From positions 27,015,166 through 27,079,165 of the forward strand of contig JAJEKV010000003.1 in the NCBI GenBank assembly GCA_021234155.1: 64,000 nucleotides of DNA. The letters are read 5' to 3'. Made by a program: the position numbers and the translations under genes. Each line of letters opens with the position of its first letter. Position 1 is the first letter of the stretch. The notes beneath the pieces were generated by a model that was not told the DNA's origin, made no database searches, and worked only from the letters and a program-made list of their open reading frames with translations. Origin of the DNA: Isoetes taiwanensis (lineage: Eukaryota; Streptophyta; Lycopodiopsida; Isoetales; Isoetaceae). Positions 32,871 through 45,859 of this stretch are shown piece after piece.

Positions 32871-33899
32871 ACAATGATTGCATTAGTTGGATGATGGGAT
32901 GCCTTCCCCATAACTACAAATAGAGTTATGACCATGAGGCCTTGGAAGTTTTTAGATTAATGGAGTTGAAGAGTGTTAACGGCAACAATGTCACGTATGT
33001 AACTGCTCTTGATGCATGCTCCAGTTTAGAATTTTTTTGAAGTGGGAAGAAACATTCACGTTGAAGTATTGAAAAAAAAAAAAAAAAAAAAAAAATTGAA
33101 AACTTTTTATTTTGGTGTATTATGGGATGTATGCTATATTTAATGGTTTATATGTCGTTCATAAACTTGCCAACGTTTTTTGAACCTTTTTTTTCAAGAA
33201 AAAAAAAAAAACATCTTCCATAACACATCAAGAAAAAGCACATACAAATAAGTTGCTACAAGAATAAAAAAATGCAAATTATAAGAGGTACTGTTGAGAA
33301 CCACCAAGAAAAAGCATTTAGTACTATGAATAAGTTGCTACAATAACAAAAAATGCAAATCATAAGAGATATTGTTGAGAATCAACTAATATTGAGGTGT
33401 ATCTCTCCATTGGATCAGATGCTTTTATGATGGTCAACAGTCACGTGCATGTTAGAAATTGTAATTATCCATCAAGGCTACAAAAAATCTTTTGTTGTAT
33501 CTCATTGGCTCTTAAGTACTCAGCAACAATGGATGTGCGCTTTGCTCCAAGATTAATAAAAGTTTGGAATCTTAAATAATTCGCTAGGTTGATTTATTGG
33601 TCATGCCCATTTGTTTTGCAATTATAAGATTCATTCTTTAGTTTAGACATTTGGCCCCAATAACCTTGATCTAATGTATGTATTAGGTCAGATATATTTT
33701 ACATTGATCATGTATATAGCAGGATCTTCAATAGTTTAGGATAGATTTCCGTCTCGAGTTGTATCCTCATTTCTTGTTTCAAATTTAAGTTGGCTACAAA
33801 AAAAAAAATTTGTTTCAGTACCACCTCATCATTTTTGGGTGACATACTTTGCGGAAATTGTATGACCTAATGGGAAGTCGGACACGGTACCTCCCATGA
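32871..33899. other. Intergenic; A-runs, nothing recognised
   Basis: A 26-base A-run at 33072-33097 and smaller ones at about 33195-33212 and 33800. A 36-bp phrase (gaataagttgctacaa...) is duplicated near 33245 and 33325. No coding segment is supported. Confidence 0.45.
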
Positions 33900-36050
33900 G
33901 GCAGGCCTAGCACTTGGTCATTACTAAAGGGGATGTCATAATGGGCACCTAGCGCCTAAGCTAGCAGGGAAAGCGGTGATTTGGATGGTATGCGGTGAGC
34001 TTCTCAAGTGGGTAGGGCCCCCAATGGTGCGGTTCTCACATCACTCTTCAACGGGGCATTGCAAGAAGGCTTTCCCCGCCTTTGGACTACCCGGTAGAGT
34101 TGTGCCCATATACAAAGCGAGGGACCCCCACATTGACCAACTATCGTGCCATTATGGTGATTCTGTCTTTGCCAAGTTGCTTGCTTGGGATTCTTGGCGG
34201 TGGCGTGACACTTTGGGCGGAGGATGGAGAAGTCTTGGCTCTCACTTGGCGCGGGCGCCCTTTGCATTCTACTATTGACCATATCTTCACTCTGCGAACA
34301 CTTTCGTAGAGGATAGCGGAATCAACGCCCGAATCGTATTGTTGCTTTGTGGATTTCGCAAAGGCTTTTGACACAATGCCTCGGGATAAGTTGTGGGGCA
34401 GTATTGAGGCGACTAGGGACCCCGTCGACTTGCGAGAATGCTATATACAGACTATCACGAGGCTTGCTCGGTCATCTCACACTTGTTGGGGGCCCGTTGT
34501 TAGTAGCATTGGGGTGCGCCGGGGCTGCCCTCTATCCCCGGCGGCTCTTGGCTTGTACATTGACCAGCTAGAAGAATGGCTAATTTGAGGCATGGGGGGC
34601 TTTCAGTTGATGCACCACATAATCCGGCAACTCATATATCGCGATGATGTTGACTGCTCGCATATACCCGGAGGACATGCAAGCGCCACGGATGCTTTGG
34701 ACACTTTACGCCAATTCGACATGAGAGTTAACTTGGCCAAGACAAAGGGTCTTCTGGTCCCATCATCCGGCACCCACACCTTCCCTCATTCACTTACCCG
34801 AGGCGGGGTAGTGGAGGTGGCTCGATCTTATAAGTATTTGGGCATTGAGTTTTCTACTACCACACACCTTTGGGATGCATCCATCGGGTTATGGATCACT
34901 GCAGTGGAAAGCCCACAGTATGCAATGCAAAACAACTTGATCACAAGGCGAGATTTTGTATGCATGGGGTCACCGGGCACACTTGTTCGAGGGCCTTGGT
35001 TGAACCCGATCCTCCTCTATGGGGGGCGAAGTGTGGGGGCGGTGATATCCCTCACCACTTGGAGCGATATAGAGCAGTGTGAAGGCCTTCTTGGCCGAAC
35101 GGGAGTGTGAAGTCCACGGTCCCATATCGGATCTTGCTCGGGGAGACATGCTTCCTTCCATTCTGAGAGGGCTCTTATTTGGGCGCCATATTATTTACTT
35201 CCATAAGGTGGTGGCTATGGATGAAGGCGGCTGCCCAACCTTGCTTTGGCGATGGCGATGGGGCCCTTGGCGACTCAAAGCCTCTTTGGAAAGACAAGCA
35301 AGCCCGGTGGTTTCGTTATGGAATGTGCGGGCCGAGATGTGGACCGGTGCATACAGGAAGGAACGGCGCTGCCTTGAAGCGATGCTTGGATGCTTGCTTC
35401 ATGGCCAAGCTTTGGGATGCGAGGCCACTGTCACATGTCAAGGTGGCAAATTATCGGACAGCCGAGTTAATCCCATGCTCACAAAGGGGCCCACACCACT
35501 ACTGCGCACCCATCTACCCATGAAAAAGCGCGGGGTGATTGCTTCCATTCCGCAGTGCACACCACCTCCGCATTGGGGCGGGGAGATGGATTCGGGGGCA
35601 GCGTGAGGGGCAGTCTGTCGGCCGGTCCGTCAGCGTGGCGCCATTGAGGATGAAAGTCACGCCCTCGGGCTGTCCGGTGTACCCGGCATATCCGGGCTCG
35701 GTATGCTTTCGGTTAGTTGTGCCCCATCGGGCCTTGCATGAGCTCACGAGCCGCGGCCTCTGTAGGCTTGTTAGGATCATTACCTCAGGAGGTAATGGAT
35801 ACTTGGACTCGGTTATGCCCCCTGTCCAGGCATTAACCTGTTTGTACTTGTGATTATGTATATAACTGTGCAGTATGTCAGCATCCTTATTGCTACTAAG
35901 GTTTTTCCCCCGAAAACCCTTCGGGGCGGGGGTTTTTTAATCCTGGTAGCAATACGCCTGCTGCTCTCTCTTTGTACTTGGGTCCCATAGGCCAGTTGGT
36001 CTCCGTGGACGATAAAATCATATTCTATTCTATTCTATTCTATCATAAAT
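33900..36050 (+). mobile_element. LINE-X, longest copy in the window
   Basis: A non-LTR retrotransposon of a clade distinct from the L1-like LINEs. It ends not in poly-A but in a pentanucleotide tail (ATTCT)n after gtctccgtggacgataaaat (36000-36045). A hairpin-like ccgaaaacccttcggggcgg precedes the end. The same 3' end recurs at 31.1, 54.4 and 55.1 kb. The 5' end is not defined. Confidence 0.75.
33976..35853 (+). pseudogene. LINE-X reverse transcriptase, broken
   Basis: RT blocks in order: STIDHIFTLRT (about 34260), CCFVDFAKAFDTMPRDKLW (34335-34390), GVRRGCPLSPAALGLYIDQL (34513-34570), QLIYRDDVD where family members have YADD (34628), then MRVNLAKTKGLLV and YKYLGIEF with a C-terminal tail. 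The frame shifts at about 34310, 34590 and after 35100. The RT metal-binding box reads YRDD rather than YADD, a further sign of decay. A cysteine/histidine motif near the C-terminus, clearer in the 54-kb copy (CQCQLGVIEDEDHTL), is degraded here. Confidence 0.75.
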
Positions 36051-37092
36051 TCAGATAGTAGTATTGTTCAACCATAATGCATCATTGTGAAAATGCCCAT
36101 ATGATATACTCTAGGTTAAACAAATTTTCACCTTGGTTCATACTGTGATTTGTCAATATTTCAATTGTATCAACTATCTAAATTATGTAATGAATTTTCA
36201 ACATTGGTCACTTTCCCTCAAGAGGATTTTTGGCCACTTTCTCTTTCTTTCCAACTCTTCTGATCACTTTCTTTCACTAGGGTTTCAATCCACTCTCTCT
36301 TTCTAGCTATCAAAGTCACACTGACTGTACCAATAACAGTTCCAAAAGGTTACAAAGCTCAAATGCATTGTGCGAGTGACTCCTAGTCTATTTGAGCGCC
36401 AAATGAACCCAAATATGTTGTGTGAGTGTCTTCTAGTCTGTTTGGATGTTAAATGCGCAGTGCCATCAAAAGGTTTTAGAGCCCAAATGTGCTATGTGAG
36501 TGACTTCTATTATGTAAAAGTTTGTTGAGTCCAAATGCATTGTGTAAGTGACTTCTACTATATTTGGACTTCATGCACTGTATGAATGGCTTCATGTGCT
36601 ATATGAGCGACTCCATCTCTGTTTAGATATCAAAGAGGTTGTGTGAATGACTCCTAATCTGTTTGTGTTGAACGTCAAATGCATTGTGTGAGTAACTCCA
36701 TGTGCTGTATTAATGAGTGACTCTTAGTATGTCTGGGTGAATGACTTCTAGTATGTCTGTGTGAATAACATAATATTAGACAAATGACAATTAGATAAGT
36801 GCTCTTGGGCCTTTGACTTCTCGTTTGTCTGTGTGAATGACTTCTATTTTGTCTGACACGTTTCGATTCTCAATGGTGATTTTTTGAATGAGTGCCCATA
36901 CCAGACGAATTAATACTAATTGAAGAATAATGATTATTTATATGACCAGATCTTCAATTTAGCAATCATCAACTAACTAGACAATTATGATGAACTTCAA
37001 TATATTATGCAACTTCAAGATAATCATATCATCATATGACTATTGAATATATATATATCTCTTATATATATACAATTATATAAGCACCCCCC
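36051..37092. repeat. Degenerate TGTGTGAGTGACTTCTAGT repeats
   Basis: Between about 36350 and 36850 the phrase gtgtgagtgacttctagtct and variants recur roughly ten times with irregular spacing and half-related fillers (aaatgcattgtg). It is an old, decayed tandem array. The rest is AT-rich with nothing recognised. Confidence 0.6.
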
Positions 37093-37183
37093 ATGTTCCA
37101 GTACTTTGAGGTGTCGCCGTGTGAGCCGTCCAGATCTGAGATCGACGGTCCATGCGAGGACACCTCAAAGTATTGGAACATGA
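37093..37183. repeat. Short fold-back element
   Basis: Arms TGTTCCAGTACTTTGAGGTG and its near-perfect complement (cacctcaaagtattggaaca) enclose about 45 bp. A small MITE-like hairpin with no coding content. Confidence 0.7.
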
Positions 37184-37559
37184 TGAGGTGGCAGCAATAT
37201 TTGGTGTAGCAGATCTTAACCGTTAGATCAAAAGGTGAGCTTAAATCCTAGCCATTAACTTTCTAATATTAAATTTTTTTTTTTAAAAGGAGGTGAGGTG
37301 GCACCCTCATTAATAAAAAAAGTAGTGAGGTGTCAAGGCATTTATGAGTGGACATTCTAGGAAGCTTCCTTTTGCTTAATCGCCTTCAAATGCACATAGC
37401 TTGCAGTAGAGGGGTCGGATGAAGGTGGAGCCCACGCCGTTGGATTGCTCTCATCGAGAGCTTTCCAATGAGTGGTGCTTTGGCACTATTTTTCCGCAGT
37501 TGGAGCCAACATGATCGAATACTAAGAATCTTCTGGGAATCTTTGAGTTTCAAGTAACC

Positions 37560-38180
37560 TATGGTAAGTTGAGAGAATCTAGGAGAATCTTTATAGGATC
37601 TTAGAGAATCCAAAGGAATATCATGAGAATCTTAGAGAATCTATGGGAATCTCAAGATAGCATGTTTGAGAATGTAAAGGAATTTGTAAAGGAATCTTGA
37701 TAAAATTTTTAAGATCCTAGAGGAAACTTGAAGGAATCTTGGGATCAAGGGGAATCTTTATGGAATCTAAAAGTAATCTTGATGGAATCTTGGAGAATCT
37801 TCATAGAATCTTGGAGAATCTATAGGAATCTTGGGGTATTATTTTGGAATCCAAGGGAATATAAAGGAATCTTCTGAAAATCTTTAAGAATCTATGAGAA
37901 TCTAGATGGAATCTTGGAGAATCTAGGAGAATCTTAATAAAATCTAAGGGAATCTATCTAGAATCTTAAGAGTCTAGGGAATCTTTGTAGAAATTTAAGA
38001 ATTTTAGAGAATCTTTGAGAATCTAAGAGAAACTAAGAGAATCTTTGAGAATCTTTCTGGAATTTTTGAGAATCTAGGGGAATCTTGATGGAATCTTAGA
38101 GAGTCTAAGAGAATCTTCATAGAATCTTGAGAAATCCAGGGGAATACTCATAGAATCTTGGAGAACCTAGAGGAATCATG
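37560..38180 (+). repeat. GAATCT-rich degenerate minisatellite
   Basis: About 620 bp made of 8-12 bp words of the form (g)gaatctt-gagaatcta-gg, continuously varied. No fixed period. It gives no coding frame. Confidence 0.85.
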
Positions 38181-38820
38181 CTTTGTTGTGTGACTGTTGG
38201 GTCCTGCCTAATATCATTCATGGTACAACCACTCATAATGCAACTACTCATAGTACAAAAACTTGTATATATATACAAGTATGGGTACTATGAGGAAGTG
38301 TACAAAGCCGAATGTACATACGTTGGCAAGAATAGATTCCCCGAGTTTCTATAAGATTTTCAAGTTTACCAATATTCCATCAACTACATTGCATTGAAGC
38401 ATTATATAGAAGGGGAGTTTTCGTCCACACCCGAAGTAAAGTTGGAATTTAATGGAAAAGCCAATAAATTCATGCTTTTTGAAAATTACATGGCACGTTT
38501 TTCATGTTCCACCATCAGAAGTTTTCTTCCAAAAGGCTAAGAATTCTCAGTTAGCAAAACCTCCTACATGAGGAGTTTTAGATTTCTTACAAAGTTTAGA
38601 TAAGGATCGCGGTTACGTTACTTGTTGATTCTTTGTGTCAAAAGTATACTTGTCGATTCTTTATGTCAAAAGTATTTGAAACCACAACACACTGGTTTAA
38701 GAAGTTTCTAAGAAATTTAAATTTTGCATACAACCATATCCTATTCACTAATAGCAACCTCTCATGTGTTCAATGATGATTACTACCTTGCCAAATCTGT
38801 TGATGTGTTTCATGAGAGGG
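38181..38820. other. Intergenic, nothing recognised
   Basis: AT-rich DNA. A short tandem (cttgtcgattctttgtgtcaa, twice) lies near 38620-38670. Confidence 0.45.
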
Positions 38821-38924
38821 ATAACACCCTGGAACGAGGGTGTTATGCCCTATTATAACAAACGAGGGCCGGAGGCCCGAGTTTGTTATAGTAGGGCATA
38901 ACACCCGAGTTCTAGGGTGTTATC
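38821..38924. repeat. 104-bp near-perfect hairpin
   Basis: Two arms of about 50 bp, starting ATAACACCCTGGAACGAGGG, pair with about seven mismatches around a 4-bp centre (ggag). Inside each arm ggGTGTTATgccc is itself repeated. No TIR-type flank or coding potential. Confidence 0.85.
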
Positions 38925-40392
38925 CGCCTTAACAACCTAGCCCGAGAATTTTATAGTGGTTTTATGGTTTTCATAACAAGCTAGGTGTTTATAGCCATTT
39001 AGCATAACAAACTAGGTGTTTATGCACTTTTTAATGTGTTACTGGTGGGTAACACTCTTGCAACCAACGGTTGAGATTTAATCTCAGCCTTTAAACTTGA
39101 AGGCCAGGTTGTTAAGGAACTCTAATCCCATTATCATCGAAGATGGTTAAGTTCTAGTAATTTGATATCCAACTCCAATTTTGAATGTTTAAGTATAAAA
39201 AATGTTGTGCATGTCATGCAAGGACCAGACCAAACGGATTGGAATCGGGCCTGGGAAAACTGATTTAGCCTGCGAAAACTGATTCAGCTCACACTATATT
39301 CGCTCAGCTTGGCTAACATCGATGCAACCGTTGGTATAAATACCATATTATATTTTTCTTTACGGACGTGTGTTGCCCTGTTTTATTGGCACTTATATTT
39401 TAATCTTATATTTTGATGGTGGATTTAACAGTGAAGGTGCTAGGCCCTTTTACCATTTCCAATGTCTGGTCTTAACAAAATTTTGCATTCATTCTCTTAT
39501 TCAAGAACATCTGCACATGATTACTCCATTGTAGTCGTGTTAAAACATCTTTAAAATTAAGTGACGAATAACTTGTTCATCCAATAACATAAGGCAAGTG
39601 ACATGAATAAAATGGTATGATACACGACCATTTACTTATGGGTTCGAACTGAGAGCAGCTTACCTATAAATGATAGAAGCATCGTGTTTACAATTATGAT
39701 TTGAAGGCTGAATTTTACATCAATATTCACAACTTGGTTAAAACAACTACATCGAACACTAGATCCTCGTTTGGTACCATGTAGAATGCACTATATCCAT
39801 TGTACATACTTAGTGAGTAGCATGAATGTAGAGTAAAACATAGTCGTGCGCTTTACTTGACTATTTAATAACCAAGCTGAATACCATCTGGCACCACCTA
39901 CCATCTGGACCACCAGACAACAATAAAGCTTTGTGCAAACTGAGCTTCCATTTTCTTACTTTGGTTTAAGCTGAGAAATCGGTTCCAAGTGTCACTTATG
40001 TATCTCAAAAAGGAAAAAATTACAAACTAAAAAATAAGTAACCTTGTAGGAATGATGACATCCCTATGATGACTCCTATCCACTGGAGCAAGGCAGGCAT
40101 CTCCAAAGAAAATACCCCTGCACATTCTACAGAAGGAAACAAAGCACTCTGATTGCCACATCAACAGATTTGATATGGTTTCATACAAAAACTAGTCATA
40201 GAACGTACAATTGAACGTGTGAGAGGCAATTCATCCGATTGAGTCTGAAGAAGATGAAAGAATGCAAGTCAAATGCACATGGCTTCAAATATATAATCTC
40301 TTTAGTCGTTACCCAAACACCCACGCAGCATTAGTTGTAACACTTGGAAAGTCTGTATAATGCTACTTTTGAATAAGACATTCCAGTTGTAC
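38925..40392. other. Intergenic; one exon-like segment
   Basis: Mostly unique AT-rich DNA. On the minus strand 40126-40043 is bounded by a tctgtag acceptor and a gttact donor and is open in two phases (one reads FFGDACLAPVDRSHHRDVII). It could be a downstream exon of the gene at 40637-44564, but the phase cannot be tied to it. Confidence 0.35.
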
Positions 40393-40510
40393 ATTTAAAG
40401 TCTCTTGCATTGCAGTCAACAAAGTTCTCCCATCTGGATTAAAGATCATTGCACGGACTCTAGTTCTAGAGGCCGATGTGCAAATAGGGCATTATATTGA
40501 GGGCATTTCA
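40393..40510 (-). pseudogene. Katanin p80 (KTN80)-like exon relic
   Basis: The minus-strand frame reads TRVRAMIFNPDGRTLLTAMQ, then ETLNV, close to the plant katanin p80 WD40 segment (G-V-R-x-M-x-F-N-P-D-G-R-T-L-L). A possible exon end lies at the same point as in KTN80, after the KV position. A TAA interrupts upstream (FEMPSI-stop). Katanin p80 targets the microtubule-severing complex, but this fragment has no role beyond a relic. Short match, hence moderate doubt. Confidence 0.4.
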
Positions 40511-40636
40511 AATGATACTGTTCCAGAGCTTCTAGAAATGTTAGAAATATTGATCCCAATGTGGTGGTGAGGGGAAATAGGTAAATAATAAACGCTTATT
40601 ATCATGAAAGAAGTCAGTATTTAACCGTAAGTTTAC

Positions 40637-43600
40637 CTTGTATAAATGATAACCAATATCTTTGGTGAAGCAAGCAAACTCATCTTGGCGAGCTCTATAA
40701 CAAAGCTTCGGTATTTTGCCATCACCTTTGCATGACACGTGCTTTGCTTTTCGCTTTTGTTCTTCCTTACTTCTCGTATAATCCCACGCACAACTAGAAA
40801 CTACAAATTCAATAAAAAAAGGAATATAATAATGGGTTGTTCCTTGACATTTGCAACCTCAAACTATATGAGCTCGTCCTACATTCAGTGGACTCGAATT
40901 CATGAGAAACAGGAAAACCATATGCAAGCAAAGATTCTTGTAACGAAAGACATGAGTGCTGGAAGGCCTCTTATAAACAGATAGTTTTTAGGAATTCAAA
41001 TGGCATTCTAGATGCATTGTTTTTTTAGTAATTCAAATCGCATTCTAGATGCATTGCCGTAATATAAAATTGACCCATCTTCTAGAAGTGGACTGTAATA
41101 TATGAATTTGGCATGGATGGAAAAATAGTGCAGTTTTGTAGAAGTAAAATTCGTCCCGCAAATGCCTGTCAATCGCAGAGAGGAATTACAAATCTAAATT
41201 TAGATTTGAATTCTCTAAATTTCAAATCCTCTACAGTAAACAAAGCTGCCCATCGCAAGGATCGACTCATCAAATTAAGAGAAGTTTCGGCAAAATGGTC
41301 AGGAAGTACTCACGATTTTTTTGCTTGCTCCAAGGATCTCGCATGCTTGGAATGAGACACATCATGGATGGCATCCTCATAAACTCATCTGCATGCGGCA
41401 TCCATTATATTTCAATACCAGTCCACTTCAATCGTGGTGCTGCAAATCATGGTACCGTATTGATATGATAAAGAACTTCGTGAAAAGAGGCATTGTGCCC
41501 TCGTAATATAGCTCCGTAAATTGTAATAACAGGATGGAAAAAGATATAACATCTATGCATCTTTATAAGAAGAAGCAATGCATGCTTGCTTCGGATAGAT
41601 GGCAGACCATGACTTGGATCCTCTTCTTATTATAAAAGCAATATGTTGGAGAACACGAAAAAAGTTAGAGAAATCCACGAAGAAGGGCTTCAAGGCAATA
41701 TGCCACAAAGGCAATATGGGTTTGAAAACTATTTTTGCTTTCTACCCATTGGTATTATTTGTTTTTGAGATATTCATCCCAATACTGCTTAGCCCGAGAA
41801 CCGAGGACTAGATTTAATGTAGAATCTAACGATGATTGAAATCCCTCCACAAAGCCCTTGCTTCATGATTTCCTATCCCATCCATCTCTATAAACCGATG
41901 GTGAGATCATCTTCTTTTTACGCAAAATTGAAGCAGATATGGTAGTTAATAATACAGACAAGCAACCAAATTCAATAAAAGCATATGAAGCAACACAAAT
42001 TTAATAATTGTTAAACAATTTCAGGTGGCAACTAAGAGCCGACACATACCTGGTGGTCGTATGGTGGTCGATATCTGCGATTCTGAAAACAAAGGGCACA
42101 CCAACAGCTTTGGGAGCATCTTTCTTGACAGGATCCAGGGCATTACCACAACAGTTTGTCAATCATGGCTGTATGTAGGGCAGACACGAAAATTTAAAGG
42201 GTAAACTCTAATCTGTTCTACAAATGTGCTAGAATCAAAACACAGAGAGCTGGTCGCAAGCCTGCTGCTGCAGTTTGAAGATGGAAACCCTTCTACGGCT
42301 TTGATTCAAGCTGAAAAATGTATCAAGGCCACTAAATTCCTTTACCAAGACCGTTTTGTTCTGAAACAAATACTGGCAGAAAATTTGAGACATGGCGTCC
42401 TCTGCAGGTTAGCCAGAAACATAAGGGCATAAGAGATCCCTTACTTCAAAACATGAAGGAAAAGCTGTAAAGGTAGATTACATCCCGCCAAATAAAGTAG
42501 CACATGCTCCACTTGCTTCAAAAAGCGTCGGACTAACTCTATATGCCGGCCGTCAATCAAAGAGAGCACTGAAAAGATGGGTCCTAAAACCGGGTTCAAT
42601 TTTCCTTCCATGCAACCTTCAAGCATATTCTTTGGCCATAAAAAACATTTTCCCAGCTTATCTGACTTCCATAAAGCTCGGTTTTCCTTCTGTGCAGAAT
42701 TGAATTATAGTTCCATGAAGGGCCTTTACAGAGTTATCTGAGATTTTGGGAACCCGATCCATGGCATTTCAATAACTTGTTTCAATCGGATTATTAGGTT
42801 CGGTTTGAAAAAGACATAGACTGGACAAAGCTTCAAGTCACAAAAGAACCAGGCGGAGGGAGTTATCGAGTTTCTCTGTCTAATTCTTGCTATATGCTTA
42901 TTTACTCAGGCATTTTAGCAGAACTGGCAAATGGGCAGGGATTTTAACAGAAATTGGCAAGGGCTAGGGCTCAATCCCAACGGTTTCAAGGAACAAAAAT
43001 TACATTTAATCTGAATGCTCGGCCATTTGTCTTAGCAAAATTTACATTTGCAATTAATCGGTGCTAAACATCGAATGCGCTTCAACACATCTAAATTGCG
43101 CAACATAGAGGCCGGATGTGTTAGTCCCGGTCTTCTGTTTGTACTTGGAATAACGGCACATACCAGCTAAGCGGTTGCCTCATCCTCTCACCCTTCACCA
43201 ATGACATTTGATACATCCGACCCATAAATTATTCCAAGCTAACCCTCAATTTCATTAACATGCCTCCGGATTCTCCATTTTTGTCTTTTTGCAACATCCG
43301 GATTATTAAAATGTTTCTTCTCAAAATGGTTGCAAACCAAATTTAAACATTGACCATGACAATTGCTAAAGTAGAACACCTACTTCCCACCATATCTCAT
43401 TTCGAGTATTTCCTGCTCCCTTGACTCAAGTTTTGTCTTCATAGGGGCATTCGACTCCTCATGGGAAAAGACAATATGAAATGTTTTGGATATTGATGAA
43501 GCTCATACCTCCACAAAGCCTTTCTCGACCATTATCCGGGGCTGCATTTCAATATTTGGATCTGCAAGAAACTCGAGAGAGAAGAAAAAGTTTTGTATTA

Positions 43601-44564
43601 GCCCTCCATAAGCAAAGGAATCGAGTTCTATTTAACACGGAAAGATAATGGTCTTACATGGTGTAAATTATCTCCCTCATTTAAATCGCCATTTCTCTTA
43701 CATTTGTTTTGATAGACCCGAGCTTACGTTGATTTTACTCTATACCTACTTGCACGAAAAATACAAAGCAACACATGGAATTTGAGCTCTCCAAAAGTTG
43801 CAAGAGATGTTGGTTATCACGGAGGGCACGCCTTGCACGCTTATTCGTAATTTTAACAAACACTAGCAACCTCCTTCGGGACATTGAGCTTTACATCAAC
43901 AAACCATGAAGTTACTAACTATATCCGAGGATCTTTGACTATAAAAACGACAGAAATTTAAAACAACCATTAAGGGTTTGTTCAAAGGCATGGGCGGTAC
44001 AAAGAGGCTGCAATCTTTAGAAAAAGTGATCACACATTGGTTAAAATGTAGAAAATAGCAACGAGAGCTGTTGACTTGACAGATTGTCTCAATAAGATGA
44101 AATGGCACCCTGACAATTCTAGAAAATCTTGCAATCGATCTTGTGATACCCTGGAAAGAACATATTTTAAACCAATCCTGTTCTAAAACAAAGATTACCT
44201 TATCTTACCTAAAGTATCCACCAGTACACTAAAGTATCCACCAGTACACAGTACACGTAAGTACAAAACTTATATCCTTTTGAAGCTGCAAGATCACAAG
44301 GAATTCCATACTTGGAAGTTCAAAACTACGTCCCTCCATGAATATGAACCATGCTTGAGAATCCAGCCCTCTTTTGTCTACCCATCATAGATATTGTCTA
44401 CCCATCATAGATACGTAATCGTAGGTAACAACATATGACCAAGAAATAGAATGCAGAACAGTTAATATCACGAAGTGCTAGAATAAACATAACATATCTT
44501 ACATGAATGTAAGCAGAGGTATTTTAGAATTACCTTTTTGAGCAGCTATACGGGAAACTTGCAT
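40637..44564 (-). CDS. Possible multi-exon plant gene, family unknown
   Basis: Splice-bounded segments on the minus strand. Exon 1 is 44564-44534 (MQVSRIAAQK, phase 1, donor gtaatt). Exon 2 is 43561-43509 (PNIEMQPRIMVEKGFVE, acceptor ttcttgcag, donor gtatga). Exon 3 is 42085-42053 (NRRYRPPYDHQ, acceptor gttttcag, donor gtatgt). A later pair is 41383-41314 (YEDAIHDVSHSKHARSLEQ...) and 40793-40637 (CAWDYTRSKEEQKRKAKHVS..., ending GYHLYK at gtaaac). Phases agree for 1-2-3 and for the later pair. Between 42053 and 41383 an exon is missing or the phase is broken. The protein is basic with cysteines. I do not recognise it. It could be a real low-expression gene or a decaying one. Confidence 0.4.
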
Positions 44565-44980
44565 ACCGGTACAATTGCGAAAAGGGTTTGTTCATCTCCA
44601 TTGCTCGGTCGTTTAACACGGGCATATGAAATCTTTGGAGGGAGTAAAACGGTGATCCAAAGCTCGAAAGCAGAAAATCGGGCGGTGGAAGCGAAGAAAA
44701 TCCGGGAGTAATGGATTTCACGGATCGATCAATTCGGCAACTCAAAATCCAAAAGGTATTCTCACTTTGGTTGCCCTATATACCATAAATCTCGCGACCC
44801 ACACAAAAGTAAAAGCGGATATGAAAAAAAATAGGATGGAACCATAGCCACGAGAGGGAAATCACTCCAACATTGTCGCCAAAACTCAAGAAGCTCCTCC
44901 TCGAGGCATCCGATGCAAAGCGTCCATGTTTTTTTTCCAGCTCAAGATTCCGCCATAACACGTGACGCGCTAAGAAATCC

Positions 44981-45012
<32 letters not shown>

Positions 45013-45859
45013 CTGCAAATATATTAAAGCCCAAATATGCATGATTCGAGTCACTATCAAGAAGAGTTACTTCCACGAACGTAAAAGCGGGCTATGGCAA
45101 AATCGCAATGAACACAATCCAAATAAAAGCAGTAAGTCGGGAGCAGAGCTGAGCCGAGGTCCGTCAAGAACATCCAGGAAATATGCGGGCTCAGCTCTGG
45201 CGTGAGAACAGAGGATGAAAATTTGGGGCTTTTGTTGTGGGCCGTTCATCCCAGAGATGGACGGCCGAGATCAATCTCTACCAACATTTTGGTACACCAA
45301 CAATAGGGATGCTTGGGGAGTTACGAGGTGGCACCGTCTGGACCGTCCATCTCAGAGATGGACGGCCGAGATCAATCTCTACCAAAAATTTGTGGCATAA
45401 TCTCTACACCATTTGAGACTCTACATCATTTGTGGCACCCAATATAATTGTATATATATAGTGATATTCACATAGTTTTAACCATTATCAGATCAGAACT
45501 ATTCTTCGATAGCACAAGCCTTATATGAAAATGAGCTTCACAACACCGATGTGTTATATCAAACTTCTCCTTGTGATTTTATAGAGCCAAATTTGACCAC
45601 CTAGGTCTAGATTCGGCTGCTTAGCAACTATGATTGGCCGCCTAGCCGCTTATCAGAGTTACCATATTCAAACCATAATTTGGCTCGTTGAAACCATGAT
45701 CTCTGTCTGAATACCTTTCACATATATTATTTTTCTTAATAACTAATGTCAATGGTTAAACTCATTATATCATAACCATTAACCTATTCTTATCCAATGT
45801 TGCCTCAACGTACGGTTATTTGTAAATCTACTTAGAAGACTAACAGTAAAGAAAATATC
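44565..45859. other. Upstream region with a duplicated 42-bp unit and A-run
   Basis: A 28-base A-run at about 44981-45008. A roughly 42-bp phrase (CAGAGATGGACGGCCGAGAT...) occurs twice in direct orientation at about 45250-45285 and 45350-45385. No coding region is supported. Confidence 0.5.
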
